NCBI GenBank assembly: GCA_900772475.1
Contig: CAAHEI010000043.1
Coordinates: forward strand, 1-22,649
Direction of reading: 5' to 3'
Length of the DNA stretch: 22,649 nucleotides
From: Clostridia bacterium
Lineage (GTDB): Bacteria; Bacillota; Clostridia; TANB77; CAG-465
The notes under the pieces are model-generated. The model was not told the DNA's origin, did no database searches, and saw only the letters and a program-made list of their open reading frames with translations. A program made the position numbers and the translations under genes. Positions within the stretch are counted from its first letter, which is position 1; every line of letters begins with the position of its first letter. Shown in pieces: positions 16,785 through 22,649 of the stretch.

Positions 16785-17303
16785 CTACTTTTCAACTCCT
16801 AATTCATTCAATACTTTTTCTTCTAAAGCACGCATTTCTTTCCTCTCATCATCTTTAATATGATCATATCCAACTAAATGACACATTCCATGAGTTATCA
16901 TGTATAAAAGTTCTCTTAAAATTCCTGTTTCATACTCAACAGCTTGTACTTTTACAACATCAAGACAAATTATAATATCTCCAAGTTCAACTTCTTTTAT
17001 TTTCTTTTCATCTTCTTGTTTTTTCAAATTATTTAATTCATCTTTTGTAAATATAGGGAAAGATAACACATCTGTTACCTTATCTATCTCCCTATATTCT
17101 TTATTTATATTTTTTATTTTCCCTTTAGAAGCACTTGTAATTGAAACAGCTATTTCATCAAAATATAACTTTTCATTTTTAGCAATACTCTTTACTATTC
17201 TTTCAACATACTCTTCAATGTTTATTTTTTTCTCTACATTTTTTACACAAAAATCGATAATTGTTCTATCTAAGTCAATGTTAATTTTACACTCTTGATT
17301 CAT
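16785..17303 (-). CDS. ybeY: Endoribonuclease YbeY (16S rRNA maturation)
   Basis: Metal-dependent single-strand endoribonuclease involved in 16S rRNA 3'-end processing and ribosome quality control. At 172 residues it has the usual length. The signature HGxxHLxGYDH is intact near residues 138-148 (THGMCHLVGYDH), supplying three His zinc ligands. The upstream region NKEYREIDKVTDVLSFP is also characteristic. Its ATG shares a base with the yqfD stop (TAATG), preceded by AAGGGG, so translation is coupled. In most Firmicutes phoH and yqfF lie between yqfD and ybeY; both are absent here. Confidence 0.93.
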   Translation of the reverse strand: MNQECKINIDLDRTIIDFCVKNVEKKINIEEYVERIVKSIAKNEKLYFDEIAVSITSASKGKIKNINKEYREIDKVTDVLSFPIFTKDELNNLKKQEDEKKIKEVELGDIIICLDVVKVQAVEYETGILRELLYMITHGMCHLVGYDHIKDDERKEMRALEEKVLNELGVEK

Positions 17304-18490
17304 TAGTTTCCCCTTTCAACAAATTCTCCTATTTGTTCATTAACAACATATTCCATTTTTATTTTTATACCATCTTGTATATCAGATATATTTTCGGTAA
17401 TATCAGTAACCGTAGCATTTGTACAATTGTTTAAAATTTTCGAGTTTAAATATTCTTCCATTTCTTTTTTTGCATTTTCTTCTATTTGCTCTTTTGTACG
17501 TATAATTTCAACCTCATTATATTCCACACAGGCATACATATTAAAAGAAATTATATTGCCAAATAATTTAAAACTTTTACTTTTTTTAGTTATATCATAT
17601 TTCTTAGATTTATTCAAATAATTTATCATATTTTCTTTAGAATTGATGGTAATTCCAAAAGTAGTTCTTTTTTTGTTAGTATATTCTTTATTATATATTT
17701 TATACATATACTCTTTTTCAAATGTATATATGTTATCTACCATTGCATACCCTTTTGCAGATACTTCTCCTATAACTTCATTATTTCTATTATAAACATT
17801 CCCTTCTATTAAAACATCTCCCTTATTTACATAGTCTAAGGCCTTAAATTTAGATGTTCCGTTTTCACTAACTAGTTTTGTTATAACGCCAGATTTTGTT
17901 GCTTTTATATCTCCTATATTAGTTTGCTGTATATCTTTTTTGTCCATTCTTGTCTTTTCAACAATTTTTATAATAGCTCTTGTTCCATCAACTTCAATTC
18001 CAACCCATGATAACTCATTATCTTTTGCCCTAAGTTCATTTACAATTTTCCTCTTATCAATTCCAAGTTTACTTTTTCCTACGTAAAGTCCACTCTCTTT
18101 TAATTCGGAAATAATTACATTCTTATCTATACGCTCATTACCTACAATATCTATATTCCATATAAAAGTTGAAAAAGCTATACTAAAAACTATTATTAAG
18201 AATAGAAATACAAAGACTAATTTCCTTTTTCTATATTTAAATAAAGTAAAGTATATTCCCTTTTTTTCCTTTATACTTACCTTACATTTAGTTTTTTTAG
18301 TAATACTTCTTAATTTTTTAAAGTCAGATATATTCATTTTAAATCTAATTACACCTTTTACTATATTTCTTATTTCCCAAATTTTAATATTATTTATTCT
18401 ACATAAATTAATAAATCTTTCAGTAAAAAAGCCCTCAATTTGTACAGTTATAATTCCTGCCAAATTACGCATATTATTTGTTATTTTCAT
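17303..18490 (-). CDS. yqfD: Sporulation protein YqfD
   Basis: Membrane protein of the mother cell, needed for efficient sporulation in Bacillus; its biochemical role is not settled. The 395-residue length is normal. The N-terminal part (1-85) contains the family stretch VQIEGFFTERFINLCRINNI, a single transmembrane helix follows at about 89-112, and the remainder lies on the far side of the membrane. The segment IKATKSGVITKLVSENG followed by GDVLIEG resembles the beta-rich core of YqfD. The ATG has AGAGGG upstream. It is 10 nt after yqfC and overlaps ybeY by one base, so the operon is tightly coupled. Confidence 0.9.
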   Translation of the reverse strand: MKITNNMRNLAGIITVQIEGFFTERFINLCRINNIKIWEIRNIVKGVIRFKMNISDFKKLRSITKKTKCKVSIKEKKGIYFTLFKYRKRKLVFVFLFLIIVFSIAFSTFIWNIDIVGNERIDKNVIISELKESGLYVGKSKLGIDKRKIVNELRAKDNELSWVGIEVDGTRAIIKIVEKTRMDKKDIQQTNIGDIKATKSGVITKLVSENGTSKFKALDYVNKGDVLIEGNVYNRNNEVIGEVSAKGYAMVDNIYTFEKEYMYKIYNKEYTNKKRTTFGITINSKENMINYLNKSKKYDITKKSKSFKLFGNIISFNMYACVEYNEVEIIRTKEQIEENAKKEMEEYLNSKILNNCTNATVTDITENISDIQDGIKIKMEYVVNEQIGEFVERGN

Positions 18491-18500
18491 ATTTATCCCT

Positions 18501-18839
18501 CTAATTTTGATAATTTATACTATAAATATCTCCCTCTACTACAAGTTCAAAATCTGTTATTTCTTTTATATCCAAATTCTTACCATCAATTAAAATATCC
18601 ATATTATTTGCTCTTATTTTTATATAATCATCATAATAATCTATTATTTGTTTATATCCCTCAATAAGGATATTATTATTATTTATAGAAGTTAATTTTG
18701 TAGATTTAGATATTACCTCTTGAGGGAGCTCTAAAAAGCATGAAAATTTTTCTCTAGCATCCGATATACTTTCTTTTATGCCTATATTTTTTACTAATTT
18801 TTTATACCATTTCTTTCCATCATTTCTTTTATTTTTCAT
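18501..18839 (-). CDS. yqfC: Sporulation protein YqfC (YabP family)
   Basis: Small sigma-E-regulon protein of unknown biochemical role, always paired with yqfD. At 112 residues it is slightly longer than the roughly 95-residue Bacillus protein because of a basic N-terminal extension (about 1-20). The family pattern is clear: FLELPQEVISKSTKLTSIN, then ILIEGYKQIIDYYDD and IDGKNLDIKEIT, ending in EGDIYSINY. GGGGAGG lies seven bases before the ATG. It is the first gene of the operon running through yqfD, ybeY, dgkA, cdd and the DUF3298 gene. Confidence 0.9.
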   Translation of the reverse strand: MKNKRNDGKKWYKKLVKNIGIKESISDAREKFSCFLELPQEVISKSTKLTSINNNNILIEGYKQIIDYYDDYIKIRANNMDILIDGKNLDIKEITDFELVVEGDIYSINYQN

Positions 18840-18868
18840 GTTTATCCTCCCCCTACATTATATTATAT

Positions 18869-18898
18869 ATTAATTGTTTTATTCTTACTTAATATGTC
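18869..18898 (-). promoter_or_regulatory. Candidate sigma-E-type promoter of the yqfC operon
   Basis: GACATATT (18891-18898) is a good -35 match. It is 14 bp from CAATTAAT (18869-18876), a weaker -10 (5 of 8 matches). The housekeeping genes downstream would also need a vegetative promoter, which I could not find convincingly, although TATAAT-like sequences occur near 18860. Confidence 0.35.
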
Positions 18899-18901
18899 GA
18901 A

Positions 18902-18927
18902 TTTTGTAAACAACTTATGCTACAAAA
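18902..18927. promoter_or_regulatory. Inverted repeat between the yqfC and agrA promoters
   Basis: TTTTGTA (18902-18908) and TACAAAA (18921-18927) flank a 12-nt spacer immediately upstream of the agrA -35. A further direct TTTTGTA lies at 18956-18962 inside the promoter spacer. The position suits an activator site such as AgrA, but the repeats are short and AT-rich. Confidence 0.3.
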
Positions 18928-18940
18928 GCTAGTAATTTAA

Positions 18941-18969
18941 TTGACAAAAGAATTTTTTTGTAGTATATT
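18941..18969 (+). promoter_or_regulatory. Strong promoter of agrA-agrC
   Basis: A perfect TTGACA (18941-18946) is followed at 17 bp by TATATT (18964-18969), 39 nt before the agrA ATG. It is the closest match to the sigma-A consensus in the window. Confidence 0.8.
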
Positions 18970-19007
18970 AATCATATGTGTAAAAAAATGGAAGTTAAGG
19001 AAAAAAT

Positions 19008-19682
19008 ATGATTAAAATTGCAATGTGTGATGATAATTTAAATAGTATAAAAATTGCATCAAAACTATTAGAATCAGAAATTATAGAGCAAGACTTAGAT
19101 GCTGAAATATCACTTGTATCAAGTAATCAAAAAGAAGTATACGATGCAATATATGAAGAAAAAATTGATATATTATTTTTAGATATTGATTTTAAAAATA
19201 ATGGAAAAAATGGAATTGAATTTGCAAAAGATTTAAGGAAAATTAATAAAAAATTTTTCCTTGTATTTTTGTCTGCCCATCAGAGATATCTTCATGCTTC
19301 ACTCACTACAAAAGTCTTTGATTATTTAGTTAAACCAGTTAATAGGGAGACTATAAGTGAATTGGTAATAAGACTTAAAGAAGAATTTAAAACAAATAAA
19401 AAATTATTCTTACATTTAAACAAATGGGAATTTGTTCGAGTTGATGATATTTTATACATTGAAAAAGATGGAAAAAAATCCAATATTATAACTGAATCTC
19501 AAAAATATATTTCAAATAAAAATTTAAATAGTTTACTAGCTGAACTTCCAAATTACTTTTTAAGATGTCACAAATCATACATTTTAAATTCTAATAAAGT
19601 ATTAAGCATTGATAAAAAATATGGGCAAGCTTTTTTTGAGAGGGAATTTTCTTGTCCCATAAATAATCAATTTGAATTATAA
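19008..19682 (+). CDS. agrA: AgrA-type response regulator (receiver plus LytTR domain)
   Basis: Transcriptional activator of an agr quorum-sensing circuit, phosphorylated by the neighbouring kinase. Residues 1-120 form the receiver: acidic pair D8/D9 (MCDDN), phospho-acceptor D59 (LFLDID), S89 (FLSA) and K109 (VKP). Residues about 132-224 form a LytTR DNA-binding domain with the conserved RCHKSYILN and a final CPIN in place of the common IPVSR-like ending. The length (224) is slightly short of the usual 235-250. AAGGA lies about six bases before the ATG. The kinase gene follows after 28 nt. agrB and agrD are on the opposite strand downstream rather than in the same operon. Confidence 0.9.
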   Translation: MIKIAMCDDNLNSIKIASKLLESEIIEQDLDAEISLVSSNQKEVYDAIYEEKIDILFLDIDFKNNGKNGIEFAKDLRKINKKFFLVFLSAHQRYLHASLTTKVFDYLVKPVNRETISELVIRLKEEFKTNKKLFLHLNKWEFVRVDDILYIEKDGKKSNIITESQKYISNKNLNSLLAELPNYFLRCHKSYILNSNKVLSIDKKYGQAFFEREFSCPINNQFEL

Positions 19683-19710
19683 TATAAATATATGAAAAGG
19701 AGTCGTTTAT

Positions 19711-21042
19711 ATGGAATTTTTAATTGTAAGGGGCCTTAGTTCTATTCTTGAAGCTGGACTATGGTCATACTTCATTATTTCAATTGCTAAAATTATATCA
19801 AAAGAAGATATACATTTTAGCAAAAAACAAATTGCAATATTTTTTATATCATTAGTTGCACTATTTGAAATAGGTTGCTTAACCAGAGGTATTTTTACTT
19901 TTTTTAACCTAATAGTAATATACCCAGCTGTATTTTTACTATCTGTTTTCTTACTGAAATTAAATATAATACAATCTATTTCTATTATCGTTACCAACAT
20001 TATAACATTAATAATTACAGAATTAATTGCAGTTTTTACTACAATGAGTATACTTAAAATTGATTCTAATACATTTGTAAATAGTTGGATATATTTAACT
20101 ATAGCACTTACCATTCAATATACCCTATTTTTTGCAATTGTAAAAATAACAAATACAATTTCAAAAAATAAAACTAATTTTAGAGATTTATTAGAATCTA
20201 TAAACACTAAAACAGTTATTACAGTATTATCTATTCTTGCTCTTTGCATATGCCCTCAATTCATTATATATGTAATAAATAAGTATAATTATCCTACACA
20301 TTTTTTATTTTTAAATTCAATACAAATGATTATGATTTGTATTGTTATATTTATTTCTTTTAAAAATGCCATGGAAAAAGAAAAGGCTAAAAGTGATTTA
20401 ATGACAATAACACTTCATAACAAAACAATGACTGGAATGGTAGATGGTGTAAGAAAATTAAAGCATGATTACAATAATATAATGCAAGCACTAAATGGTT
20501 ATGTATCAACAAAACAGTATGATAAATTACAAGCACATATTAATTCTGTAATTGGTGAATGCAGTGATATCAATAATTTATCTGTAATCAACCCAAAAGT
20601 TTTTAACGAACCAGCAATTTATGGAATTGTAGGTGCAAAATACTTTACTGCAATAGATAAAGATATTAAATTTGAATTAGATATATCAACAAATATCTCA
20701 AAAATAAACTTTTCAATGCCAGATCTATCAAGGATTTTGGGAATCATTCTTGATAATGCAATGGAGGCAACGTCAAAGCTTGAAAAAGGAAAATACATAA
20801 AATTAGAAATGAGGTATGAAAGTAAAAAATGTGCAGATATTATACGAGTATATAATACGTATGATACAAATGTACACATTAATATCCAAGACATATTTAA
20901 AAAAGGTTATTCAAGTAAGGAAGTTAAATCTGGAATAGGGCTTTGGGAAGTAAAAAAACTAATTAATAAGTCGGGTAATTCACAAATATATGCTAATCTT
21001 GATAAAAATCTTTTTATTCAAAATATAATAATAGAAAAATGA
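19711..21042 (+). CDS. agrC: AgrC-type sensor histidine kinase
   Basis: Membrane receptor kinase for a cyclic autoinducing peptide. Residues 1-217 are a polytopic sensor with six or seven hydrophobic segments, the AgrC arrangement. A coiled linker leads to the phospho-acceptor helix with H252 in KLKHDYNNIMQ, typical of the AgrC/CitA-like class. The C terminus is a GHKL ATPase: N349 in ILGIILDNAMEA (N box) and GIGL at 408-411 after KKGYSSKEVKS. AAGGAG lies eight bases before the ATG. It is co-transcribed with agrA and closed by a terminator overlapping its stop codon. A QPK-type peptide gene and agrB lie convergent just downstream, supporting the assignment. Confidence 0.88.
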   Translation: MEFLIVRGLSSILEAGLWSYFIISIAKIISKEDIHFSKKQIAIFFISLVALFEIGCLTRGIFTFFNLIVIYPAVFLLSVFLLKLNIIQSISIIVTNIITLIITELIAVFTTMSILKIDSNTFVNSWIYLTIALTIQYTLFFAIVKITNTISKNKTNFRDLLESINTKTVITVLSILALCICPQFIIYVINKYNYPTHFLFLNSIQMIMICIVIFISFKNAMEKEKAKSDLMTITLHNKTMTGMVDGVRKLKHDYNNIMQALNGYVSTKQYDKLQAHINSVIGECSDINNLSVINPKVFNEPAIYGIVGAKYFTAIDKDIKFELDISTNISKINFSMPDLSRILGIILDNAMEATSKLEKGKYIKLEMRYESKKCADIIRVYNTYDTNVHINIQDIFKKGYSSKEVKSGIGLWEVKKLINKSGNSQIYANLDKNLFIQNIIIEK

Positions 21043-21074
21043 TGATATGTTATTCATACTCATCATTTCTTTTT
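21037..21074 (+). terminator. Terminator of agrA-agrC
   Basis: AAATGATGATATG (21037-21049) pairs with 21055-21068 (13 bp with a single bulged C) around a 5-nt loop. It is followed by CTTTTT. It overlaps the agrC stop codon. Confidence 0.8.
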
Positions 21075-21119
21075 ATAAAATTATCTCCATACTTTTACTG
21101 TATGGAGATAATTTTATAA
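21073..21119. terminator. Bidirectional terminator between agrC and agrD
   Basis: A perfect 20-bp stem (21073-21092 with 21100-21119) with a 7-nt loop has a CTCCATAC core flanked by A-rich and T-rich arms in both directions. It suits the end of the agrB-agrD transcript and back-up termination of agrA-agrC. It is the longest perfect inverted repeat I found in the window. Confidence 0.85.
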
Positions 21120-21130
21120 TGTGTAAAAAC

Positions 21131-21244
21131 TTACTTTTGTATTAAACATCTTGGAGCTTTAGGTTGGTGAACTATAAATACTATACAACTATTAGTTGAT
21201 GATCTAGCATATTTTTCAACCATTTTTTTGAAAAATTTTTTCAT
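21131..21244 (-). CDS. agrD: AgrD-type cyclic autoinducer pre-peptide (37 residues)
   Basis: Precursor of a secreted thiolactone signalling peptide. An N-terminal amphipathic basic leader (MKKFFKKMVEKYAR) is followed by the core SSTNSCIVFI with C20, and the C-terminal recognition segment VHQPKAPRCL, which carries the QPKxP signature of clostridial AgrD proteins. By analogy with other Agr peptides the ring would be C20 to I24, preceded by a short tail; this is inference. A second Cys (C33) lies in the discarded tail. The ATG has AAGGGGGA seven bases upstream. It lies downstream of agrB on the same strand, after a 189-nt gap, and is followed by a strong hairpin. Confidence 0.88.
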   Translation of the reverse strand: MKKFFKKMVEKYARSSTNSCIVFIVHQPKAPRCLIQK

Positions 21245-21289
21245 TTCTCTTCCCCCTTCTTATGCTTGGCAAATCATATATGTTATATG

Positions 21290-21312
21290 TTAACTTTTGC
21301 GTTGTAAGTTAA
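21290..21312. repeat. Inverted repeat in the agrB-agrD gap
   Basis: TTAACTT (21290-21296) and AAGTTAA (21306-21312) are perfect complements around 9 nt. They sit 46 nt before the agrD start, within 189 nt that contain no convincing ORF. This could be an operator for a separate agrD promoter or an RNA hairpin in the agrB-agrD message. Confidence 0.35.
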
Positions 21313-21433
21313 ATTTTTTAATATATATTTCATACTATTTCATTAAAAATAAATATACTATCGTATATATAATAAAAAAGTCATATAACAAACATAATAT
21401 ACCTAATATTTAAAGAATAATATTTTTATTATA

Positions 21434-22075
21434 CTATTCTTTATTACCATTAAAGTATTCTTTAAACTCATCTGATTCATAACTATGTTTACATCTTAAA
21501 ATTTTATACATAAATTTACTTGTAAAAAAATTAATTAAAAATACTGTGGAGAATATAATTTTTGCGTATTGTTCATTAAATCTTGTTAGTACTAATGTCG
21601 ATATATATATGAACACTATTGAAACAATTGCATATATTTTATACTTCTTTCTTTTACCTTTATTTAAAATAGGTATTTCTTCTGTATCAGCAGGGACATG
21701 TTTATATATTACATATAATGAATAAATAAAAATTAATGCTGACACTATATATAAATAAATTACAGGAACATTAACAAATTTTCCAATAATTACTGGTATA
21801 AAGAAATATAGTGAAGTAAAAATAAAACATTCTGTATTTGTTCTTGCGTGTGCTCCTCCAACTAATACTTTGTAAAGAATTGTTATTAGCAATACAACAC
21901 CAACTTGAGGTAAAATGTGAAAGAATAAACTTACTATAAAAATAAATAAATATTTGGGTACATCTTCTACTATTCTTGTTATCCCAAATAACATTATTTC
22001 TCGTTCATTTCCTTCTACAGTTTCGCCTCTATACAAGAAATGATCTAAAAGGTAATTGCTAACTTTATCAACCAT
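21434..22075 (-). CDS. agrB: AgrB-type accessory protein regulator, peptide-processing membrane protease
   Basis: Integral membrane cysteine endopeptidase that cuts the AgrD C-terminal segment and joins the thiolactone. Numbered from the ATG at 22075 (213 residues), it has several transmembrane segments. The catalytic pair is intact: H76 and C83 in GGAHARTNTEC. The later HVPADTEEIPI segment is also characteristic of AgrB. GTG codons at 22087 and 22084 are in frame, but they form part of the AGGTGG ribosome-binding site eight bases before the ATG, so the ATG is preferred. agrD follows on the same strand. It is convergent with agrA-agrC, unlike the common agrBDCA order. Confidence 0.92.
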   Translation of the reverse strand: MVDKVSNYLLDHFLYRGETVEGNEREIMLFGITRIVEDVPKYLFIFIVSLFFHILPQVGVVLLITILYKVLVGGAHARTNTECFIFTSLYFFIPVIIGKFVNVPVIYLYIVSALIFIYSLYVIYKHVPADTEEIPILNKGKRKKYKIYAIVSIVFIYISTLVLTRFNEQYAKIIFSTVFLINFFTSKFMYKILRCKHSYESDEFKEYFNGNKE

Positions 22076-22140
22076 TAGCCTCACCACCTAACTAAATTAT
22101 ATATTATTTTTTTGAATATATTTAAATTTAGTCTTAAAAT

Positions 22141-22192
22141 GTCATATTTTGGATTTATAATCTATAATTTATTTTTTCAGGTCACTTTTTGG
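22141..22192. repeat. Direct repeat pair upstream of agrB
   Basis: GTCATATTTTGG (22141-22152) and GTCACTTTTTGG (22181-22192) match at 10 of 12 positions and start exactly 40 bp apart, close to four helical turns. They lie between agrB and the peroxiredoxin gene. They could be regulator half-sites, perhaps AgrA, but the match to known LytTR sites is not clear. Confidence 0.35.
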
Positions 22193-22218
22193 CTGTTTTA
22201 GGACAAGCTACTTTTCTT

Positions 22219-22251
22219 ATTTTGTAACAAAATATTTTTATTTATCATAAT
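22219..22251 (+). promoter_or_regulatory. Peroxiredoxin promoter with a 15-bp palindrome over the -35
   Basis: TTGTAA (22222-22227) is 18 bp from CATAAT (22246-22251), a modest promoter upstream of AGGAGG and the ATG. A perfect 7-1-7 palindrome, ATTTTGTAACAAAAT (22219-22233), covers the -35. That geometry is used by Fur/PerR-type repressors, although the sequence is not the PerR consensus. Confidence 0.4.
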
Positions 22252-22272
22252 ATACAAAAAAGGAGGTTATAT

Positions 22273-22468
22273 ATGCAAAATGATAATTTAGAAAAAAGTG
22301 ATAGATTAGATTTTATTATTAATGACAACTTAAATGAATGTTTACATATAGGAGATAAAGCACCTTTATTTAACGCAAAAACCACTTTTGGAAATATTAA
22401 ATTAAGTGATTACGCTGGAAAATGGCTTATACTTTTCTCCCACCCACGGTGATTTTACCCCCGAATAA
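22273..22468 (+). pseudogene. 1-Cys peroxiredoxin, 5' fragment, frameshifted and truncated
   Basis: Start of an AhpC/TSA (Prx6-type) peroxidase that would reduce peroxides. AGGAGG (22261-22266) lies six bases before the ATG. The first 58 codons read cleanly: an N-terminal extension, then GDKAPLFNAKTTFG and LSDYAGKWLILFSHP, the lead-in to the active site. A TGA follows at 22450. If one C at 22447 is skipped, the next residues are GDFTP, exactly the family motif HP-x-DFTPVC. After that the frame hits GAA TAA and homology ends, so the peroxidatic Cys and the rest of the protein are missing. Either the gene is broken by a frameshift plus insertion or rearrangement near 22463, or this edge of the sequence contains an error or misjoin. 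Confidence 0.7.
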
Positions 22469-22483
22469 ACATACAATTTGGGG
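22459..22483. repeat. Hairpin at the peroxiredoxin break point
   Basis: CCCCGAAT (22459-22466) pairs with ATTTGGGG (22476-22483), one G-U pair and a 9-nt loop. It sits exactly where peroxiredoxin homology ends and is GC-rich for this genome. It might be the end of an inserted element. Confidence 0.3.
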
Positions 22484-22580
22484 AAATATAATAATTAAAT
22501 AAATCTGCATATTATTTAGTAAATACCTAAATAAATATTTAAATAAAATGAATATATAACAAAAGATTGGCTTTAATCGA

Positions 22581-22649
22581 GTAGAGGATAACACTTAGTG
22601 TGTTTTTCCCCTCTCACACCACCACTCAAGCGGTTCTCGCAAGTGGCGG
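22581..22649 (-). mobile_element. Candidate group II intron 3' end (domains V and VI), running off the window
   Basis: Read on the minus strand from the window edge, CCGCCACTT pairs with GAGTGGTGG (two G-U pairs), with a 2-nt 3' bulge (TT) and a short upper stem, the shape of domain V. It is followed by TGTGAGAGG and a second hairpin (GAGG...CCTC with AACAC/GTGTT) carrying a bulged A about 8 nt before CTAC, the shape of domain VI. The GGTGGTGTGAGAGG block and the CTACTCGAT ending resemble bacterial group II introns. No reverse transcriptase is in view because the rest lies beyond the edge. The exact 3' end is uncertain by several bases. The 112 nt between this and 22468 are AT-rich with no gene seen. 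Confidence 0.5.

Noticed and set aside
19707..20114. 135-codon open frame opposite agrC
   Set aside because: Antisense to the membrane half of agrC, no ribosome-binding site or family resemblance; a shadow.
21316..21390. Second small AgrD-like ORF in the agrB-agrD gap
   Set aside because: Only 14- and 5-codon frames without ribosome-binding sites or a QPK motif are present.

Overview
The window is very AT-rich. It carries several endospore-specific genes (spoIIID, spoIID, a SpoIIQ-like M23 protein, yqfC, yqfD) together with a Gram-positive PolC, so it comes from a spore-forming member of the Clostridia in the Bacillota. No rRNA, tRNA or CRISPR array was seen. Nearly every gene has a strong Shine-Dalgarno sequence, and several have recognisable sigma-A promoters.

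Layout. (1) 1-2.6 kb: a D-lactate dehydrogenase (minus) divergent from an MFS transporter (plus). (2) 2.7-7.2 kb: polC on the minus strand, then a 650-nt non-coding gap holding terminators and a possible small RNA gene. (3) 7.9-11.6 kb: a sporulation and cell-shape block, read leftward in the order spoIID, spoIIQ-like, spoIIID, mreB/mbl. Three of the four are followed by their own terminator (none is clear after spoIIQ). (4) 11.8-14.6 kb: a 958-residue protein with isoleucyl-tRNA synthetase architecture whose HIGH, KMSKS and WTTTPW motifs are all destroyed; it has its own near-consensus sigma-A promoter. (5) 14.8-18.8 kb: a tightly packed operon yqfC-yqfD-ybeY-dgkA-cdd-DUF3298, a shortened form of the classic Firmicutes yqfC...era cluster. 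(6) 19.0-22.1 kb: an agr-type quorum-sensing locus split into two convergent halves, agrA-agrC (plus) and agrB-agrD (minus). The agrD gene encodes a 37-residue pre-peptide at 21131-21244. (7) 22.2-22.65 kb: the start of a 1-Cys peroxiredoxin gene, frameshifted and broken just before its catalytic cysteine, followed by unrelated AT-rich DNA and what looks like the D5-D6 end of a group II intron running off the window edge.

How the genes fit together. Blocks 3 and 5 supply mother-cell and forespore functions (peptidoglycan remodelling during engulfment, SpoIIID regulation, YqfC/YqfD) plus housekeeping enzymes. The agr locus is a self-contained signalling circuit: AgrB processes and exports the AgrD-derived cyclic peptide, AgrC senses it and AgrA activates transcription.

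The most unusual items are the disarmed IleRS paralogue beside the sporulation genes and the split, convergent agr locus with its AgrD gene. Also notable are degenerate active sites in the DgkA phosphatase-like tail and the SpoIIQ-like peptidase, and the broken peroxiredoxin/intron junction.
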